A DNA stretch of 64,000 bases from Bacillota bacterium (GTDB lineage: Bacteria > Bacillota > Clostridia > Lachnospirales > Lachnospiraceae), in assembly GCA_023414355.1 (NCBI GenBank), contig JAEZOB010000042.1, positions 310,001-374,000 of the forward strand, given 5' to 3'. The stretch's first letter is position 1, and each line of letters begins with the position of its first letter. The notes under the pieces were generated by a model that worked only from the letters and a program-made list of their open reading frames with translations, did no database searches and was not told where the DNA came from. A program made the position numbers and the translations under genes. This document shows positions 26,104 to 34,314 of the stretch, piece by piece.

Positions 26104-26751
26104 TTACTGAAGGTATGGGCTAGGTACCTTATAATTGATACCCTTCTCTTTGAATTGTTTTTTGATTAAATGAGTCAGGAAAAGGGAAAGAAAAATCGCA
26201 AGCAGGTATGGAACTTTTGCTGATGCGTTAATATAAAATGAATCCGGCGATTCCTCACCCTTTGCGATATGCTGGATAAACATATTGACAGCCGGTACTA
26301 TCTTTTTCGCTCCGATTGCCTGCTCTAGCGAGCGTCCATCCAGGATTGCCCCTCCTCCCATGACATAACCGCCCATCCAATATACATCATTCTCATCAGC
26401 GAAATTATCCAGTAGCTTCAGTCCCGATTCATGGGTATGTACATAAGGCATACCTCCTTGGATGAAGCCATACAGCTTCTGTCCATGAAGCACACCCTCT
26501 GTCTGAGCCATCTGTTCGAGTAAATAAATAGTATCTGCAGGGTAAGTGTCGACATAACAGGGTCCGATCATAAGAATAGCATCTGCTTCCTTGATGCTGT
26601 CAAGGAGTTTCTTCATATCCTTCAGGTTTTGATATAGATTCGCCGTAGTAACCTGATGATCAGAATTCTCTATTCTTTCCTTAAAATAATTAGAGAGCAT
26701 TGTTGAGGTACCGTTGTTGCGCGGACTCAGGCAAATAATGATTGTCTTCAT
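26104..26751 (-). CDS. Flavodoxin-like NAD(P)H-dependent FMN reductase family protein
   Basis: The 215-residue protein begins MKTIIICLSPRNNGTS, an FMN phosphate-binding loop of the flavodoxin-like reductase fold, and contains ADAILMIGPCYVDTYPAD and GGMPYVHTHESGL. A hydrophobic stretch near 178-195 (YLLAIFLSLFLTHLI) may bind it to the membrane. Its start overlaps the preceding gene by four bases (ATGA). It is the last gene of the MarR-flavin operon. Confidence 0.78.
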   Translation of the reverse strand: MKTIIICLSPRNNGTSTMLSNYFKERIENSDHQVTTANLYQNLKDMKKLLDSIKEADAILMIGPCYVDTYPADTIYLLEQMAQTEGVLHGQKLYGFIQGGMPYVHTHESGLKLLDNFADENDVYWMGGYVMGGGAILDGRSLEQAIGAKKIVPAVNMFIQHIAKGEESPDSFYINASAKVPYLLAIFLSLFLTHLIKKQFKEKGINYKVPSPYLQ

Positions 26752-27284
26752 AATGCCAGTATCTCCTTTGCTATTTTTACCATCTCCTCCTCGGAGGCAT
26801 CTGGTCCGATGATTTTCGCGATATGATCGGCATCCATAATATTGCCCATTTCTTTTGCGAGATTAAGGAACGTTTTTTTTGCTTTATCAGTCGATTTTTC
26901 ACTGATACCGATATGTACCAGCTTCGTATTGCCTGATGCAGAGCCCTTCACAATTTCTTTTCCTCGCATTTTATAGAAACGATTACCCAGCAGAGCTGTC
27001 TTATCTAAAACCTTCTTAATATCATAAGAGGTTTGCCCCCATTGTATCGGTGTCGTATATACCGTCTTTTCTGCTCTGGCAAGTATCGGTAGGATTTCAT
27101 CCATATCATCTCTCACTACACATTTACCGAATGTCTTATAATTACAACCCGAGCAGGAATAGCAGGGTTTGATATCCCTTCTGCTCGCCGGGATGAGTAC
27201 TGCCTCCTCATGCTGCTTAATAAAATACTCATACAGCCTTGTTCCAAAGGTTTCTTTCTCCTGATCACTAACGATTGCTATCAT
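26748..27284 (-). CDS. Iron-sulfur flavoprotein-like protein
   Basis: The protein has 178 residues from ATG 27284 (MIAIVSDQEK), ten bases after AAGGAG; longer in-frame starts lie inside the upstream gene and lack a site. It shows CYSCSGCNYKTFGKC, a C-x2-C-x2-C-x7-C cluster as in archaeal and clostridial iron-sulfur flavoproteins that bind a 4Fe-4S cluster beside FMN. VYTTPIQWGQTSYDIKKVLDK is the usual following motif. It likely passes electrons between ferredoxin-type donors and flavin acceptors. Confidence 0.8.
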   Translation of the reverse strand: MIAIVSDQEKETFGTRLYEYFIKQHEEAVLIPASRRDIKPCYSCSGCNYKTFGKCVVRDDMDEILPILARAEKTVYTTPIQWGQTSYDIKKVLDKTALLGNRFYKMRGKEIVKGSASGNTKLVHIGISEKSTDKAKKTFLNLAKEMGNIMDADHIAKIIGPDASEEEMVKIAKEILAL

Positions 27285-27285
27285 A

Positions 27286-27804
27286 TTATCGTAACTCCTT
27301 TGTATAGTCGATGAGCGGGCTGATATAAGCCCGATCCGAATGATCTGTGGAGGAAGCAAGAGCCTTCATCATATTGGTCTCATCCTCAGTACGATTCTGC
27401 TTCTTGGCCAAGGATTTACACATCATTTTAAGCATACTTTTTGATAAGAAGCCCATGGTCTCATAATTGATTCCACCTTCAAAATAAAAAAACGGGATAT
27501 CCTTCTGCTCTGAAGCTGTCAAATTATCATTTTTAATTTTTTCAATAGCTTTTGTATCCGCCATTCCTGTCATCCCGGTAGCAAATACGATCAGCTTCTT
27601 TGCCCTGATCAAAGAGTTTGCTTTGATTTTATCGAAACCGGCAATTTTACCGGCCATCAGCCAGCCTCCATAGATGATGACATCGCAATCCGAATAAGCA
27701 GCCTGTTTCAGTGGCATCGCCTTGCATCCCAGTTCCTGTGCAATCCACTCTCCATACTTTCTGGTAAATCCGGTCTTACTGTTATATACTACGATAGTCT
27801 TCAT
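27286..27804 (-). CDS. Flavodoxin domain protein
   Basis: The 172-residue protein has the FMN loop MKTIVVYNSKTGFTRKYGEWI at its N-terminus, then DVIIYGGWLMAG and KLIVFATGMTGM, as in protoporphyrinogen-oxidase-like flavodoxins. Its start overlaps the marR stop by four bases (ATGA). It is an electron carrier or reductase inside the MarR-controlled operon. Confidence 0.85.
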   Translation of the reverse strand: MKTIVVYNSKTGFTRKYGEWIAQELGCKAMPLKQAAYSDCDVIIYGGWLMAGKIAGFDKIKANSLIRAKKLIVFATGMTGMADTKAIEKIKNDNLTASEQKDIPFFYFEGGINYETMGFLSKSMLKMMCKSLAKKQNRTEDETNMMKALASSTDHSDRAYISPLIDYTKELR

Positions 27805-28268
27805 AGTGTTACCCCTTTCATAGTTCTGATATTATACTCTATTTTACTGATTGTTTTTAATGCGATTGCCAGTTCCTCAGCATTCACATTTTGATACATT
27901 GCCTGAAAGAATTCATTTACGCTTTTATCATATTTTTCGTTCAGCCAGTTCATTTTATCTGTCATGGCGATACGAAGTTTTCTCCTGTCAACAGGGTCTA
28001 TATAGGTCCTAACAAAACCGCATTTCTCAAGCTTTAAGACAATCTGCTTTACATTCTGGTGGGAGCTTCCCATGACATCGGAGAGTTCATTGATTGTCGG
28101 CGCATTCCCGCGAAATAGGTTCAGACAGATCAAAAGATAGAATTGCTTAAAGGTAATTTCCTGATAAAAGGTATCTCCTACAGCCTGCATCTGATTGCAA
28201 AGTGCCATAAGTGTACCAATAAAAATATGCTCATTATCATACCCCTCCAGCATTTCCTCTCTATTCAT
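27801..28268 (-). CDS. MarR family transcriptional regulator
   Basis: The protein has 155 residues from ATG 28268 (MNREEMLEGY), nine bases after AAAGGAG. The winged helix shows PTINELSDVMGSSHQNVKQIVLKLEKCGFV and the wing DPVDRRKLRIAMT. It should repress its own operon at the dyads within the promoter at 28686-28742. Start and stop overlap the FMN-binding gene by eight bases and the flavodoxin gene by four, showing tight coupling. Confidence 0.9.
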   Translation of the reverse strand: MNREEMLEGYDNEHIFIGTLMALCNQMQAVGDTFYQEITFKQFYLLICLNLFRGNAPTINELSDVMGSSHQNVKQIVLKLEKCGFVRTYIDPVDRRKLRIAMTDKMNWLNEKYDKSVNEFFQAMYQNVNAEELAIALKTISKIEYNIRTMKGVTL

Positions 28269-28665
28269 TCTTCGCTGCTCCTTTCGCCAATGCATTACTT
28301 ACTGCACTCTTGATCACTTCACTTGAGGAAGTTGCTCCGCTCACACTATCTACCTGATATGTATTATCTGCTATCATATCCTTTACGATATTCTCTGCCT
28401 TGGCACCCTTGCCGTTCACATGTCTCACTATCTTAATGTCCTGGATTTTCTTATCCTTTACTGTAACCTCCACTGTAACCTTCACCAGACTGGTTTCAGA
28501 GATACCTTCATAAGTACCATCAGCCACATCTTCCATATTAACCTCAGCATACTTCAGATTTTTCATATCACTTCCGGCTTTCACGAACAGAGTAATCGTC
28601 ATAATTACGAGTACTAATACGAATACACCAAATACAATTCCAAAAATCTTTAATCCCTTTTTCAT
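28261..28665 (-). CDS. Membrane-anchored FMN-binding domain protein
   Basis: The 134-residue protein has one N-terminal helix (about 8-28), an outside domain and the motif DSVSGATSSS at 106-115. SGATxS/T is the site where ApbE attaches FMN through a phosphodiester in NqrC, RnfG and extracellular electron-transfer proteins. It therefore probably carries covalent FMN outside the membrane. It is the first gene of the operon with MarR, two flavodoxins and the iron-sulfur flavoprotein. No apbE gene is in the window. Confidence 0.88.
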   Translation of the reverse strand: MKKGLKIFGIVFGVFVLVLVIMTITLFVKAGSDMKNLKYAEVNMEDVADGTYEGISETSLVKVTVEVTVKDKKIQDIKIVRHVNGKGAKAENIVKDMIADNTYQVDSVSGATSSSEVIKSAVSNALAKGAAKNE

Positions 28666-28685
28666 TTTCTTCCCTCATCTCAATT

Positions 28686-28742
28686 ATGTAATATGTTACA
28701 TTTTATGATATGTAATATATTACTTATATTTTGGTTTGTCAA
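28686..28742 (-). promoter_or_regulatory. MarR-controlled promoter of the flavin operon
   Basis: TTGACA (28742-28737), a 17-bp spacer and TATATT (28719-28714) read leftward. GTAATATATTAC (28712-28723) covers the -10 and ATGTAATATGTTACAT (28686-28701) lies just downstream; both are perfect dyads and fit MarR operators. Confidence 0.82.
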
Positions 28743-28810
28743 TAGGAATTACAAAAATTTTCATCTCCAGAATAATACAAATCATAATCTACATCTGTTA
28801 GCTTATAACA

Positions 28811-28912
28811 AAAAAGAGGCTTACTCTATCAAGGATATGCTCTTCCTGATCACAGACCGTCGCATTTCATCCGTCTGCAATCAGGGAGTACCTTATAGCT
28901 TCCGCCTCTTTC
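28811..28912 (-). terminator. Long hairpin terminator after msrA
   Basis: AAGAGGC at the left pairs with GCCTCTT at the right, and inside it CCTGAT and CAGAC pair with GTCTG and ATCAGG. Leftward reading ends in GCCTCTTTTTTG, a strong T-run. The whole hairpin is about 100 nt. Confidence 0.7.
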
Positions 28913-28923
28913 CTTCATCTGAT

Positions 28924-29442
28924 TTAGATTTTACTGATATCCTTAGCAAGCTTTACTTTTTCGAATTTATCCTTACCGATATGGCAATAACCATTCGGAT
29001 TCTTATCGAGATAGCTCTGATGGTATTCTTCGGCTCTGTAAAAATTAAGCATAGGCTTTACTTCGATCGCAATTTTCTCCGTATACCTTTTCTGTAGCTC
29101 CGCGATAGAGTGAAGAATGACTTCTTCGTCTTCAGCATCCACATAATAGATCCCTGTTCTGTATTGGCTTCCGACATCTCCGCCCTGCTTATTGATGCTT
29201 AAAGGGTTAATCACATCATAATATAACTCCAGCAGATAAGGTAAGCCAAGAATCACATTCTCATAGACCACATGAACGGTCTCCGCATGTCCGGTATTAT
29301 GATGACAGACCTCTTCATAAGAGGGTTTGACGGTAGTTCCATTCGCGTAACCGACTTCTGTACTGAGAACCCCGTTTGCTCCGGCTAAGTACTTCTCTGT
29401 CCCCCAGAAGCAACCGCCTGCAAGATAAATTTCTTTTTTCAT
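28924..29442 (-). CDS. msrA: Peptide-methionine (S)-S-oxide reductase MsrA
   Basis: The 172-residue protein has the catalytic AGGCFWGTEKYL near the N-terminus, VGYANGTTVKPSYEEVC, GHAETV and a C-terminal GYCHI that can supply the resolving Cys. It repairs oxidised methionine using thioredoxin; trxA lies at the right end of the window. Good GAAAGGAAGG ribosome binding site. It stands alone with the terminator at 28811-28912. Confidence 0.95.
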   Translation of the reverse strand: MKKEIYLAGGCFWGTEKYLAGANGVLSTEVGYANGTTVKPSYEEVCHHNTGHAETVHVVYENVILGLPYLLELYYDVINPLSINKQGGDVGSQYRTGIYYVDAEDEEVILHSIAELQKRYTEKIAIEVKPMLNFYRAEEYHQSYLDKNPNGYCHIGKDKFEKVKLAKDISKI

Positions 29443-29477
29443 TCCTAACCCTTCCTTTCATAATAAATCACATTAAC

Positions 29478-30428
29478 TCAGAAATAGATCTGACGTGTCG
29501 TAAACTCCTGCTCTCGAAATAAGCTCTCTACAGCTGCCTCATAATCATGAAACCTCTCTGCTTTTTTGATTTTTTTGGCATACTTCTCATGATTGGAAAA
29601 CGGCATAATCAAGTAATACCAGAGTTCCTTCATCTTGAATAAGACATTCCTGTCACCGGACATTACCTTTTGGTAATCCTGATATATTCTGTCATGGAAC
29701 TCTTTTATTTGTTCCTTTTCAGGAAAATTCTGACCTTGTAGGTATCCGATTAGTCCAGGATTAGCAAGTAATCCCCTTCCAAGCATGATCGTACTGATCT
29801 CCGGAAAGTCCTCCTGAAATTTTTCATAATCCTCTACAGTAAAAATATTACCATTGTAACAAAGTGGATTTTTGCTTAATCTGACCGCCTCCCTAAAGAT
29901 ATGCAGATTTGGTTTATTCTTATAAAAATCTTTTTGAACTCTCGGATGAATGATTAGCTCCGTGATCGGATATTGATTAAATAGTTCTATCAGTTTGTAG
30001 AATTCCTCCGGATTCTCGATACCAATTCTGGTTTTTACTGATATTTTTGTAACCGATGCTGCATAAATCTCCTGCAGAAATAAGTTAAGCATCTCCGGTT
30101 TAGCCAGAAAGCCGGCTCCCTTATACTTAGCCACTACTGTTCCCGAGGGACAGCCCAGATTCAGGTTGACCTCCTGATATCCTAGTTCTTTGATCAGTCT
30201 GGAAGTCTCAATAAAATCCTCTGCTTTATTAGTCAATAACTGCGGCACCAGGGTAACACGATTATGCTCCGGCAGAATATCGTTCATTTCCTTCGCTCTT
30301 AGATTTTGATTTTGCGTGGCAGCGATAAAGGGGGAAAAATATTTATCAGGACCAGAAAAATATGTATGCTGTGCATTGCGATAAATATATCCTGTAATTC
30401 CCTCCATTGGTGCGAAATAAAACTTCAT
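29478..30428 (-). CDS. tRNA-dihydrouridine synthase (Dus family)
   Basis: The 316-residue protein has the FMN-binding TIM-barrel start MKFYFAPMEGITGYIYRNA, VNLNLGCPSGTVVAKYKGAGFL with the catalytic Cys, KTRIG, LIIHPRVQKDFY, YNGNIF and IMLGRGLLANPGLI. It reduces uridines in tRNA. Its ribosome binding site AAAGGGGA lies in the last codons of a transporter remnant directly upstream. Which Dus subgroup it belongs to is not clear. Confidence 0.92.
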   Translation of the reverse strand: MKFYFAPMEGITGYIYRNAQHTYFSGPDKYFSPFIAATQNQNLRAKEMNDILPEHNRVTLVPQLLTNKAEDFIETSRLIKELGYQEVNLNLGCPSGTVVAKYKGAGFLAKPEMLNLFLQEIYAASVTKISVKTRIGIENPEEFYKLIELFNQYPITELIIHPRVQKDFYKNKPNLHIFREAVRLSKNPLCYNGNIFTVEDYEKFQEDFPEISTIMLGRGLLANPGLIGYLQGQNFPEKEQIKEFHDRIYQDYQKVMSGDRNVLFKMKELWYYLIMPFSNHEKYAKKIKKAERFHDYEAAVESLFREQEFTTRQIYF

Positions 30429-30430
30429 TA

Positions 30431-30523
30431 TTACTTGTCCCCTTTCTTTACGCTGGTCATATCACTGATGAATGCAGCTCCCAGAATAAAAACCGCTCCT
30501 AGGATCAGCCATAAAGATCTCCT
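30431..30523 (-). pseudogene. C-terminal remnant of an EamA transporter
   Basis: The frame reads SLWLILGAVFILGAAFISDM then TSVKKGDK and a stop, exactly like the last helix and tail of EamA/DMT transporters. An in-frame stop lies three codons upstream and no upstream domain follows, so only about 30 codons remain. It indicates a deletion upstream of dus. Confidence 0.55.
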
Positions 30524-30594
30524 TCAGTAGTATCATATTACTCAATACAGCTAACTTACAATTTATTATACCATGCCGTATGAATTCTGCCACA

Positions 30595-30638
30595 CAAAAA
30601 AAGACTTTTGCTGAGGTAGCTCACATTGTGCAAAAGTC
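30595..30638 (-). terminator. Intrinsic terminator of the sugar ABC operon
   Basis: GACTTTTGC and GCAAAAGTC form the stem; leftward reading continues into seven T residues. It lies directly after the last permease gene. Confidence 0.85.
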
Positions 30639-30661
30639 TCTTTGTTTCCCTCTATCCCTGA

Positions 30662-31510
30662 TTATTCCTTAACCCCACCTAAGGCAACACCTGCAATAAT
30701 ATATTTCGATAACAGGAAATATACGATAAACAGAGGTAACACTGTGAGTGCCAGTCCTAAGTAAATTGATCCCAGTTCAGCCTTATAGATATCTCCTCTC
30801 AGTAAGCTTACCATGATCGGTAAAGTAGCTTTTCTCTGATCTGTTAGTAAAACCATTGGCATAAATAAGGAGTTCCAGCTTCCTACGAAGGCAAAAATTG
30901 CCTGAGTCGCAATCGCGGGCTTCATAATCGGAATGATAATTCTATTGAAGATAGAAAACTCGCCTGCACCGTCGATTCGACCCGAAGCCACAATGTCAAG
31001 ATGTAAAGATGCCAACAGATACTGTCTCATAAAGAATACAACGGTAGGTGCAGCGATTGCAGGTAAAATCAGCGGTAAGAAATTATTTGTCAGATGAATT
31101 CTATACATAAGCTGATAAAAACCGATCGAGGTAACCTGCGCAGGGATCATCATAACCGCTAAGATAAAGGTAAAGAACGGCTGACGAAGCCTCCAATCAT
31201 AAGCAACCAGGGCATAAGCTGTCAGGGATGAAAAATACACGGTACATAAAGTAACACCTGTAGATATTATCATGGAATTGATAAAACCTCTGACCGGATT
31301 AAATGCCTTCCCCACAAAAACCTGAAAGTTATCAAGGAGATGAACTGAAGGAATTAGTGATAGTGCATGCTGCTGTATCTCAGGAGTATTACGGGTAGCA
31401 TTCACAGCCATAATCCAGAAAGGTAGTATACTTAAAATAGCTAAGAAGATACATACAATATAGATTACAGCTTTGATCATGCGTCCTGCAGTACTTACTT
31501 CATGTCTCAT
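30662..31510 (-). CDS. Carbohydrate ABC transporter permease (MalG-type)
   Basis: The protein has 282 residues from ATG 31510 (MRHEVSTAGR), five bases after GGAGG; longer frame starts lack a site. It has six membrane helices and the EAA loop around SGRIDGAGEFSIFNRIIIPIMKP, which docks the ATPase. It belongs to the CUT1 family of oligosaccharide importers. With the permease and binding protein upstream it forms one uptake system; no ATPase gene is present, so a shared MsmX-type ATPase is likely used. Confidence 0.92.
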   Translation of the reverse strand: MRHEVSTAGRMIKAVIYIVCIFLAILSILPFWIMAVNATRNTPEIQQHALSLIPSVHLLDNFQVFVGKAFNPVRGFINSMIISTGVTLCTVYFSSLTAYALVAYDWRLRQPFFTFILAVMMIPAQVTSIGFYQLMYRIHLTNNFLPLILPAIAAPTVVFFMRQYLLASLHLDIVASGRIDGAGEFSIFNRIIIPIMKPAIATQAIFAFVGSWNSLFMPMVLLTDQRKATLPIMVSLLRGDIYKAELGSIYLGLALTVLPLFIVYFLLSKYIIAGVALGGVKE

Positions 31511-31559
31511 TATTGCCTCCATTCCGCCGCCATACAGCGGCACAAACAATACCTGAAAG

Positions 31560-31650
31560 AAGTTCGAAATGAAATTCCAATGGATTTCATTTTGGAGTTC
31601 TTTCTAATGCGAATATGGTTTCATTCGCAATGTGAAAATGATTTTCTTTC
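31560..31650. repeat. Palindromic interspersed repeat, copy A
   Basis: AAATGAAAT and ATTTCATTT flank TCCAATGG (31567-31593), followed by a TTTCATTCGC and GTGAAAATGATTTTC stretch. The layout and words match the region 40433-40597. It sits in the gap between the two sugar permease genes. Confidence 0.55.
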
Positions 31651-32629
31651 ACTCTTTCCTCCCAGATTCTTTTAGAGATTTCTTATAAGCTTTTCTCATC
31701 GCTCTTTCCTGCTTAGCAAGCTTAGAGGCGGACTTATCACGCATAAGATAGAATACAAGGAGCGATAAAGCAGAAATAATGATAAACATCATCATGCTTG
31801 CAGCAGCTGCTCTATTATAGAGATAGCTTCCGGAAAATGCCTGATTATAAATAAATACACTTGTGGTAAGCGTAGCATTATCAGGCCCGCCAAGGAGATA
31901 CAGTCTGGGGATATCAAACATCTGTAAACCACCGATTAAGCTTGTAATGAGGGTATACACCAGAATCGTTCTCAAGTTCGGTAAAGTAACAAAGAAGAAG
32001 ATCTGCGGACCTGATGCTCCGTCAATTTCTGCTGCCTCAAACAGCTCCGGATTGATTCCTAATACACCCGAAATTAATACAATCATCGTATATCCATACC
32101 ACATCCAGAATTGAATAAATGCTACCACTCCTCTGGCAGATGCTTTACTGACAGAAAAGTTGAAGGGTTCATTAAGTACCCCCAGTGATTGTAATATGTC
32201 GTTCGCCGGTCCGATCGGATAACTGAAAATTGCATTAAACAATATCGCTATCGTCGCAGCTGTAATAATATTCGGCATATAGAAAATAACTTTAAAAAAG
32301 CCTTGACCCTTAATCTTGCGACGATGATTGGTAAACCAAGCTGTAAGAAGGAGTGCAAGCAGAATCTGCGGAATGAAGTTAACCAACCAAATGATAACCG
32401 TATTGGATAACGACTTAGTGAAGGAAGGATTCTTCAAAACAGTTATAAAATTCTTAAAAGGCTCATTTTTCAAGAAATGGAAGCTCGTCGCCCCCAGACC
32501 TTTGAAATCGGTAAAGCCAATGACAGCAGTATAAATAATGGGATATAATGAAAAGAAAAGAAATGCAAGTACAAAAGGAATGCAAAAGATATAACCATAC
32601 TTTGCGTAACTGACGCTCTTACGTCGCAT
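31649..32629 (-). CDS. Sugar ABC transporter permease (MalF-type)
   Basis: The 326-residue protein has six membrane helices and the EAA loop EAAEIDGASGPQIFFFVTLPNLR. It is the larger partner permease of a CUT1 carbohydrate importer. Its N-terminus is basic (MRRKSVSYAKYG) and its C-terminus Lys/Arg-rich. RBS ATAGGAGGTG precedes ATG 32629. Sugar specificity cannot be read from the sequence, and no glycoside hydrolase is nearby. Confidence 0.92.
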   Translation of the reverse strand: MRRKSVSYAKYGYIFCIPFVLAFLFFSLYPIIYTAVIGFTDFKGLGATSFHFLKNEPFKNFITVLKNPSFTKSLSNTVIIWLVNFIPQILLALLLTAWFTNHRRKIKGQGFFKVIFYMPNIITAATIAILFNAIFSYPIGPANDILQSLGVLNEPFNFSVSKASARGVVAFIQFWMWYGYTMIVLISGVLGINPELFEAAEIDGASGPQIFFFVTLPNLRTILVYTLITSLIGGLQMFDIPRLYLLGGPDNATLTTSVFIYNQAFSGSYLYNRAAAASMMMFIIISALSLLVFYLMRDKSASKLAKQERAMRKAYKKSLKESGRKE

Positions 32630-32738
32630 AAGCGTTCACCTCCTAATTTTGTAAGTATATATCACCTTATACCCAAACATAAGATAGGGAGCGGACGAAA
32701 AGCTCCTCCGCCCGCCCCTGGTTTGGATAAGAAACATA

Positions 32739-34139
32739 TTATTCCACTACAACATCCAAGTTATCTGCTACCTGCTGCTTAAAGTCAGCGACAGCCTGCT
32801 CACGTGTTTTATTACCGGCAGTGTACTCACGTACCTGATCCCGCCAGTATGTGTTGATTGTCTCATCGTACTGAGTCAGATTCTTACCGTTCGCATTCTT
32901 TCCGGCAGGGACAAAAACATCAAACATATTCTGGCCGCCAAGGAAAGGAACAGAACCATCAGACTTCTTCATCACTGTACCGGAAGCAACAGCATCCTTT
33001 GTTCCCGCTTTGTTTAATAAACCATTTGCCCATAAATACTGAAGACCTGTTTCTGAGCTGTCAAGAGTAATCCACTTCAGGATCCTACCGACTGATGCTG
33101 GGATCTTAGTATTCTTGTTACCAAGAACCCAGGTACCGCCCCAGAAGAAGCCGATCGGAGACTCACAAACTGCCCAGTCCCCACTTGTCTCCTGAGTATT
33201 ATTAGCCAATACATAGTTAATAAACCAAGCAGGACCAAAGAAACCGAAAATTTTCTGAGCTCCGGCATCCTTCATATCCGCAAACCAAGCATCCTGCCAG
33301 TCTCTGGTATCATTGTAGTAGCCCTTTTCTTTTAACTTCATAGAAAGGTCTAAGAAAGCTTCACGCTTAGGATCGATATAAAGCTTGCCATCAACGATCC
33401 AACCCTGATCTGAGCTGTTTTCAACAGCATGCCAGATGTCACCGTCACCGGATACGATACCGTATCCCTTAGCCTTTAAATCTGCTGCTGCTGCGTAGAA
33501 CTTATCCCATCCGGGACCAATCTTATCTTTAATTGTTGCCGGATCATCTGTGCCCCATACATCCTTGGCGATAGAACGACGATAGATAAATGCACCGCCG
33601 GTAGCCTGGTATCCAAGGCCTACTAAATTACTATCAGGATTAGTTCCGATGTCAACGGTATACTGAGCGATATCAGCCTCCTTTAAGAGGTTGTCTACAT
33701 CCATACCAAGATCCTTATAGGACGCAGCATACTGATACGCATCACCCTTCGTATACTTTAAAACAAAGGCAGCCTCTGCTGCATAGATGTCAGGTGCATC
33801 AGCACCTCCTGCTGCAAGTGCTTGATCCAGTGCGGGCTGATAAGCACCATCCGTAGTAGCAATTACGGTAGGTTTAATCTCAAGAGCGAAATCAGGGTTT
33901 GCTTCCTTAAACTTCGCCATCATGCCAGGTATTTCTTCTGTGAAGGCCCAAAGGTTAAGAGTCTTCACACTTGCATCATCTGTAACAGTAGCTGCCGGTG
34001 CTTTCGTAGCAGCTGTGGTGGGTGCCACGGTTGTATTAGCCGGGGTATTGGTATTGTCTGTTGTTACTTTCTTACCGCAACCTGTTACCATAGTAACAAG
34101 GAGTGTAATGCAAAGCAGAATTGTTATAAAACGTTTCAT
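32739..34139 (-). CDS. Extracellular solute-binding lipoprotein of the sugar ABC transporter
   Basis: The protein has 466 residues from ATG 34139 (AGGAGGG, six-base spacing). A lipoprotein signal with lipobox VTMVTGC places the lipidated Cys at 21, followed by a Thr/Ala-rich linker. The mature part is a family 1 periplasmic-type binding domain (LNLWAFTEEIPGMM, ADAPDIYAAEAAFV). It is the first gene of the binding protein-permease-permease run. A dyad at 34160-34202 lies directly upstream. Confidence 0.92.
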   Translation of the reverse strand: MKRFITILLCITLLVTMVTGCGKKVTTDNTNTPANTTVAPTTAATKAPAATVTDDASVKTLNLWAFTEEIPGMMAKFKEANPDFALEIKPTVIATTDGAYQPALDQALAAGGADAPDIYAAEAAFVLKYTKGDAYQYAASYKDLGMDVDNLLKEADIAQYTVDIGTNPDSNLVGLGYQATGGAFIYRRSIAKDVWGTDDPATIKDKIGPGWDKFYAAAADLKAKGYGIVSGDGDIWHAVENSSDQGWIVDGKLYIDPKREAFLDLSMKLKEKGYYNDTRDWQDAWFADMKDAGAQKIFGFFGPAWFINYVLANNTQETSGDWAVCESPIGFFWGGTWVLGNKNTKIPASVGRILKWITLDSSETGLQYLWANGLLNKAGTKDAVASGTVMKKSDGSVPFLGGQNMFDVFVPAGKNANGKNLTQYDETINTYWRDQVREYTAGNKTREQAVADFKQQVADNLDVVVE

Positions 34140-34159
34140 CAAAATCCCTCCTCATAATA

Positions 34160-34202
34160 ATTAAAGTGTCATAAGCACTTAGGGTGCATATGACACTTTA
34201 AT
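34160..34202. promoter_or_regulatory. Inverted repeat in the leader of the solute-binding protein gene
   Basis: ATTAAAGTGTCAT (34160-34172) and ATGACACTTTAAT (34190-34202) are perfect 13-base arms with an inner GCAC/GTGC pairing. It lies between the stop of the 948-residue gene and the ribosome binding site of the lipoprotein gene. It could be a terminator of the upstream gene, a repressor operator or an mRNA leader stem; no clear T-run follows. Confidence 0.65.
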
Positions 34203-34314
34203 TAATGATTATTCATCAAGGAATATTATTACCCTTTCTTGTACAAATATTTCATAAATTCGACAGGATACTTTCGGTAATAATGGCCTTTCTTATTATC
34301 ACAATATGGAATTT

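Noticed and set aside
28693..29097. 134-codon rightward frame opposite msrA
   Set aside because: It lies antisense to msrA and across the promoter and hairpin, with no recognisable domain.
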